Translations under genes and position numbers: made by a program
The notes under the pieces: model-generated
Told to the model about the DNA's origin: nothing
What the model saw: the letters and a program-made list of their open reading frames with translations, nothing else
Database searches by the model: none
Assembly (NCBI GenBank): GCA_036741535.1
Contig: DAINSB010000050.1
Span: 1-13,996 of the forward strand
Origin: Thermocaproicibacter sp036741535
GTDB lineage: Bacteria > Bacillota > Clostridia > Oscillospirales > Acutalibacteraceae
DNA length: 13,996 bases
Direction: 5' to 3'
In this document: positions 13,317 through 13,996 of the stretch, one piece after another
Layout of the letters: each line of letters opens with the position of its first letter
Numbering within the stretch: position 1 is the stretch's first letter

Positions 13317-13393
13317 AAACGGAAGGCTGCCTTTGCCCGGACAGCTTTGGAAAACTCCCGGCGGCGCGACCCCGCGGCCAAGGCCGGGCGTAT
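13295..13393 (+). repeat. 12-base direct repeat around the end of the methyltransferase gene
   Basis: GGCCGGGCGTAT occurs at 13295-13306, inside the last codons, and again at 13382-13393. Each copy starts a short hairpin: CCGGG/CCCGG around 13297-13313 and CCGGGC/GCCCGG at 13384-13412. No function is assigned. Confidence 0.4.
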
Positions 13394-13491
13394 GGATTTA
13401 TAAAATTGCCCGGAAAGAGCGTGCCCCCGTGCGAAGGGAAATTCCTTTACAGGGGAAGACAGCATGTAACGGGCCGATTGGGGATGGAACC

Positions 13492-13996
13492 TTGCGCTAT
13501 GTCTTGATCGTGAATCCCAAGGCGGGCCGGAGGAACCCGCTGGAGACGGTCTTTCCCCGCGTCCGGGACGCCTTCCGCAGCAGAGATGTCGATTTCACAT
13601 GGCATGAGACGGAGTACCCGGGGCATGCGACCCGGATCGCCGCGGCGGAGACGGGGAAGGGGGACGCCGTGCGGATCTACGGCTTCGGCGGGGACGGGAC
13701 GCTGAGCGAGATCGCCGCGGGAATGATTGGAAGAAAAAATGCGGAGCTGGGTATTTTTCCATGCGGTTCCGGAAACGACTATATCAAAACGTTCGGGCCG
13801 GAACAGAATTTTCTGTCCCCGGAAAAACAGATCGGCGCGCGGTCCGGAACCGTCGATATGATCCGTTCGGGGGACCGGTACGCCGTCAACCTCTGCACGG
13901 TCGGCATGGACGCGAAAATCCCGTTGGTGGTGGAAAGGCTCAAGCGTTTCCGGTTCCTCAGCGGGCCCGCCGCCTACGACCTCGGCCTGCTCAAGA
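13492..13996 (+). CDS. Diacylglycerol/lipid kinase family protein, N-terminal part (3' truncated by window edge)
   Basis: The first 168 residues of a DAGK-catalytic-domain (LCB5/YegS/DgkB-like) kinase. The beta-strand start RYVLIVNPKAGRRNP is followed by the nucleotide-binding GFGGDGTLSEIAAGM (Gly66-Gly67-Asp68-Gly69-Thr70) and FPCGSGNDYIKTFG, the two hallmark motifs, then SGTVDMIRSG and NLCTVGMDAKI. The family phosphorylates diacylglycerol or related lipids using ATP and helps recycle diacylglycerol from lipoteichoic acid or membrane turnover; the exact lipid is unknown. The start is taken as TTG at 13492 with a purine-rich GGGGATGG upstream (13480-13487); no in-frame ATG is available. No stop occurs before base 13996. 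The 175-base gap before it contains no gene and only weak promoter-like sequence (TATAAA at 13399-13404). Confidence 0.9.
   Translation, partial: MRYVLIVNPKAGRRNPLETVFPRVRDAFRSRDVDFTWHETEYPGHATRIAAAETGKGDAVRIYGFGGDGTLSEIAAGMIGRKNAELGIFPCGSGNDYIKTFGPEQNFLSPEKQIGARSGTVDMIRSGDRYAVNLCTVGMDAKIPLVVERLKRFRFLSGPAAYDLGLLK

Overview
The window is ordinary chromosomal DNA from a high-G+C, endospore-forming member of the Firmicutes, most likely a Clostridia lineage such as Oscillospiraceae/Ruminococcaceae. The evidence is gene content and order: a YabM/SpoVB-like flippase, HU, an S4-domain RqcP (YabO), YabP, YabQ, DivIC and YabR in the order known from the Bacillus subtilis yab-divIC region; HemZ; a long-form HPF; strong AGGAGG-type Shine-Dalgarno sites; and TTGnnn/TATAAT promoters. 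Every gene is on the + strand. No mobile element, tRNA, rRNA or CRISPR array was seen.

Layout. 1-4279: the 3' half of a bifunctional (p)ppGpp synthetase/hydrolase (rel), a metallo-beta-lactamase-fold hydrolase, hemZ and a P-loop nucleoside/uridine kinase-like gene, tightly packed with overlaps. 4276-4703: a small zinc-ribbon protein with its own extended -10 promoter. 4704-4862: an AT-rich spacer with TTAG-type repeats, a terminator and a promoter. 4941-9152: the sporulation/division/ribosome-rescue cluster (flippase, hup, rqcP, yabP, yabQ, divIC, yabR). 9153-9423: a gene-free spacer with a strong terminator and a second copy of the TTAG-type repeat. 9424-11432: an amidohydrolase overlapping a class I fumarase/tartrate dehydratase alpha subunit. 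11433-13316: hpf with its own promoter and leader hairpin, a terminator, then a THUMP-domain RNA methyltransferase. 13492-13996: the start of a diacylglycerol/lipid kinase that runs off the window.

Functional themes are starvation and ribosome control (Rel, RqcP, HPF, RNA methyltransferase), sporulation and envelope (flippase, YabP, YabQ), and division (DivIC). No wholly new multi-gene system is evident. The most interesting features are regulatory. Between rqcP and yabP, an intrinsic terminator whose 3' arm carries the yabP ribosome-binding site is interleaved with a good sigma-E-like promoter. Transcripts started there would lack the 5' arm, giving a compact switch between vegetative shut-off and sporulation expression. 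Next to it, yabQ reads in frame, without a stop, into divIC, which has its own sigma-A promoter inside the yabQ frame. The HU gene has a strong promoter and a leader of about 210 nt with a possible pseudoknot. All function calls come from reading motifs and gene order; no database search was run.
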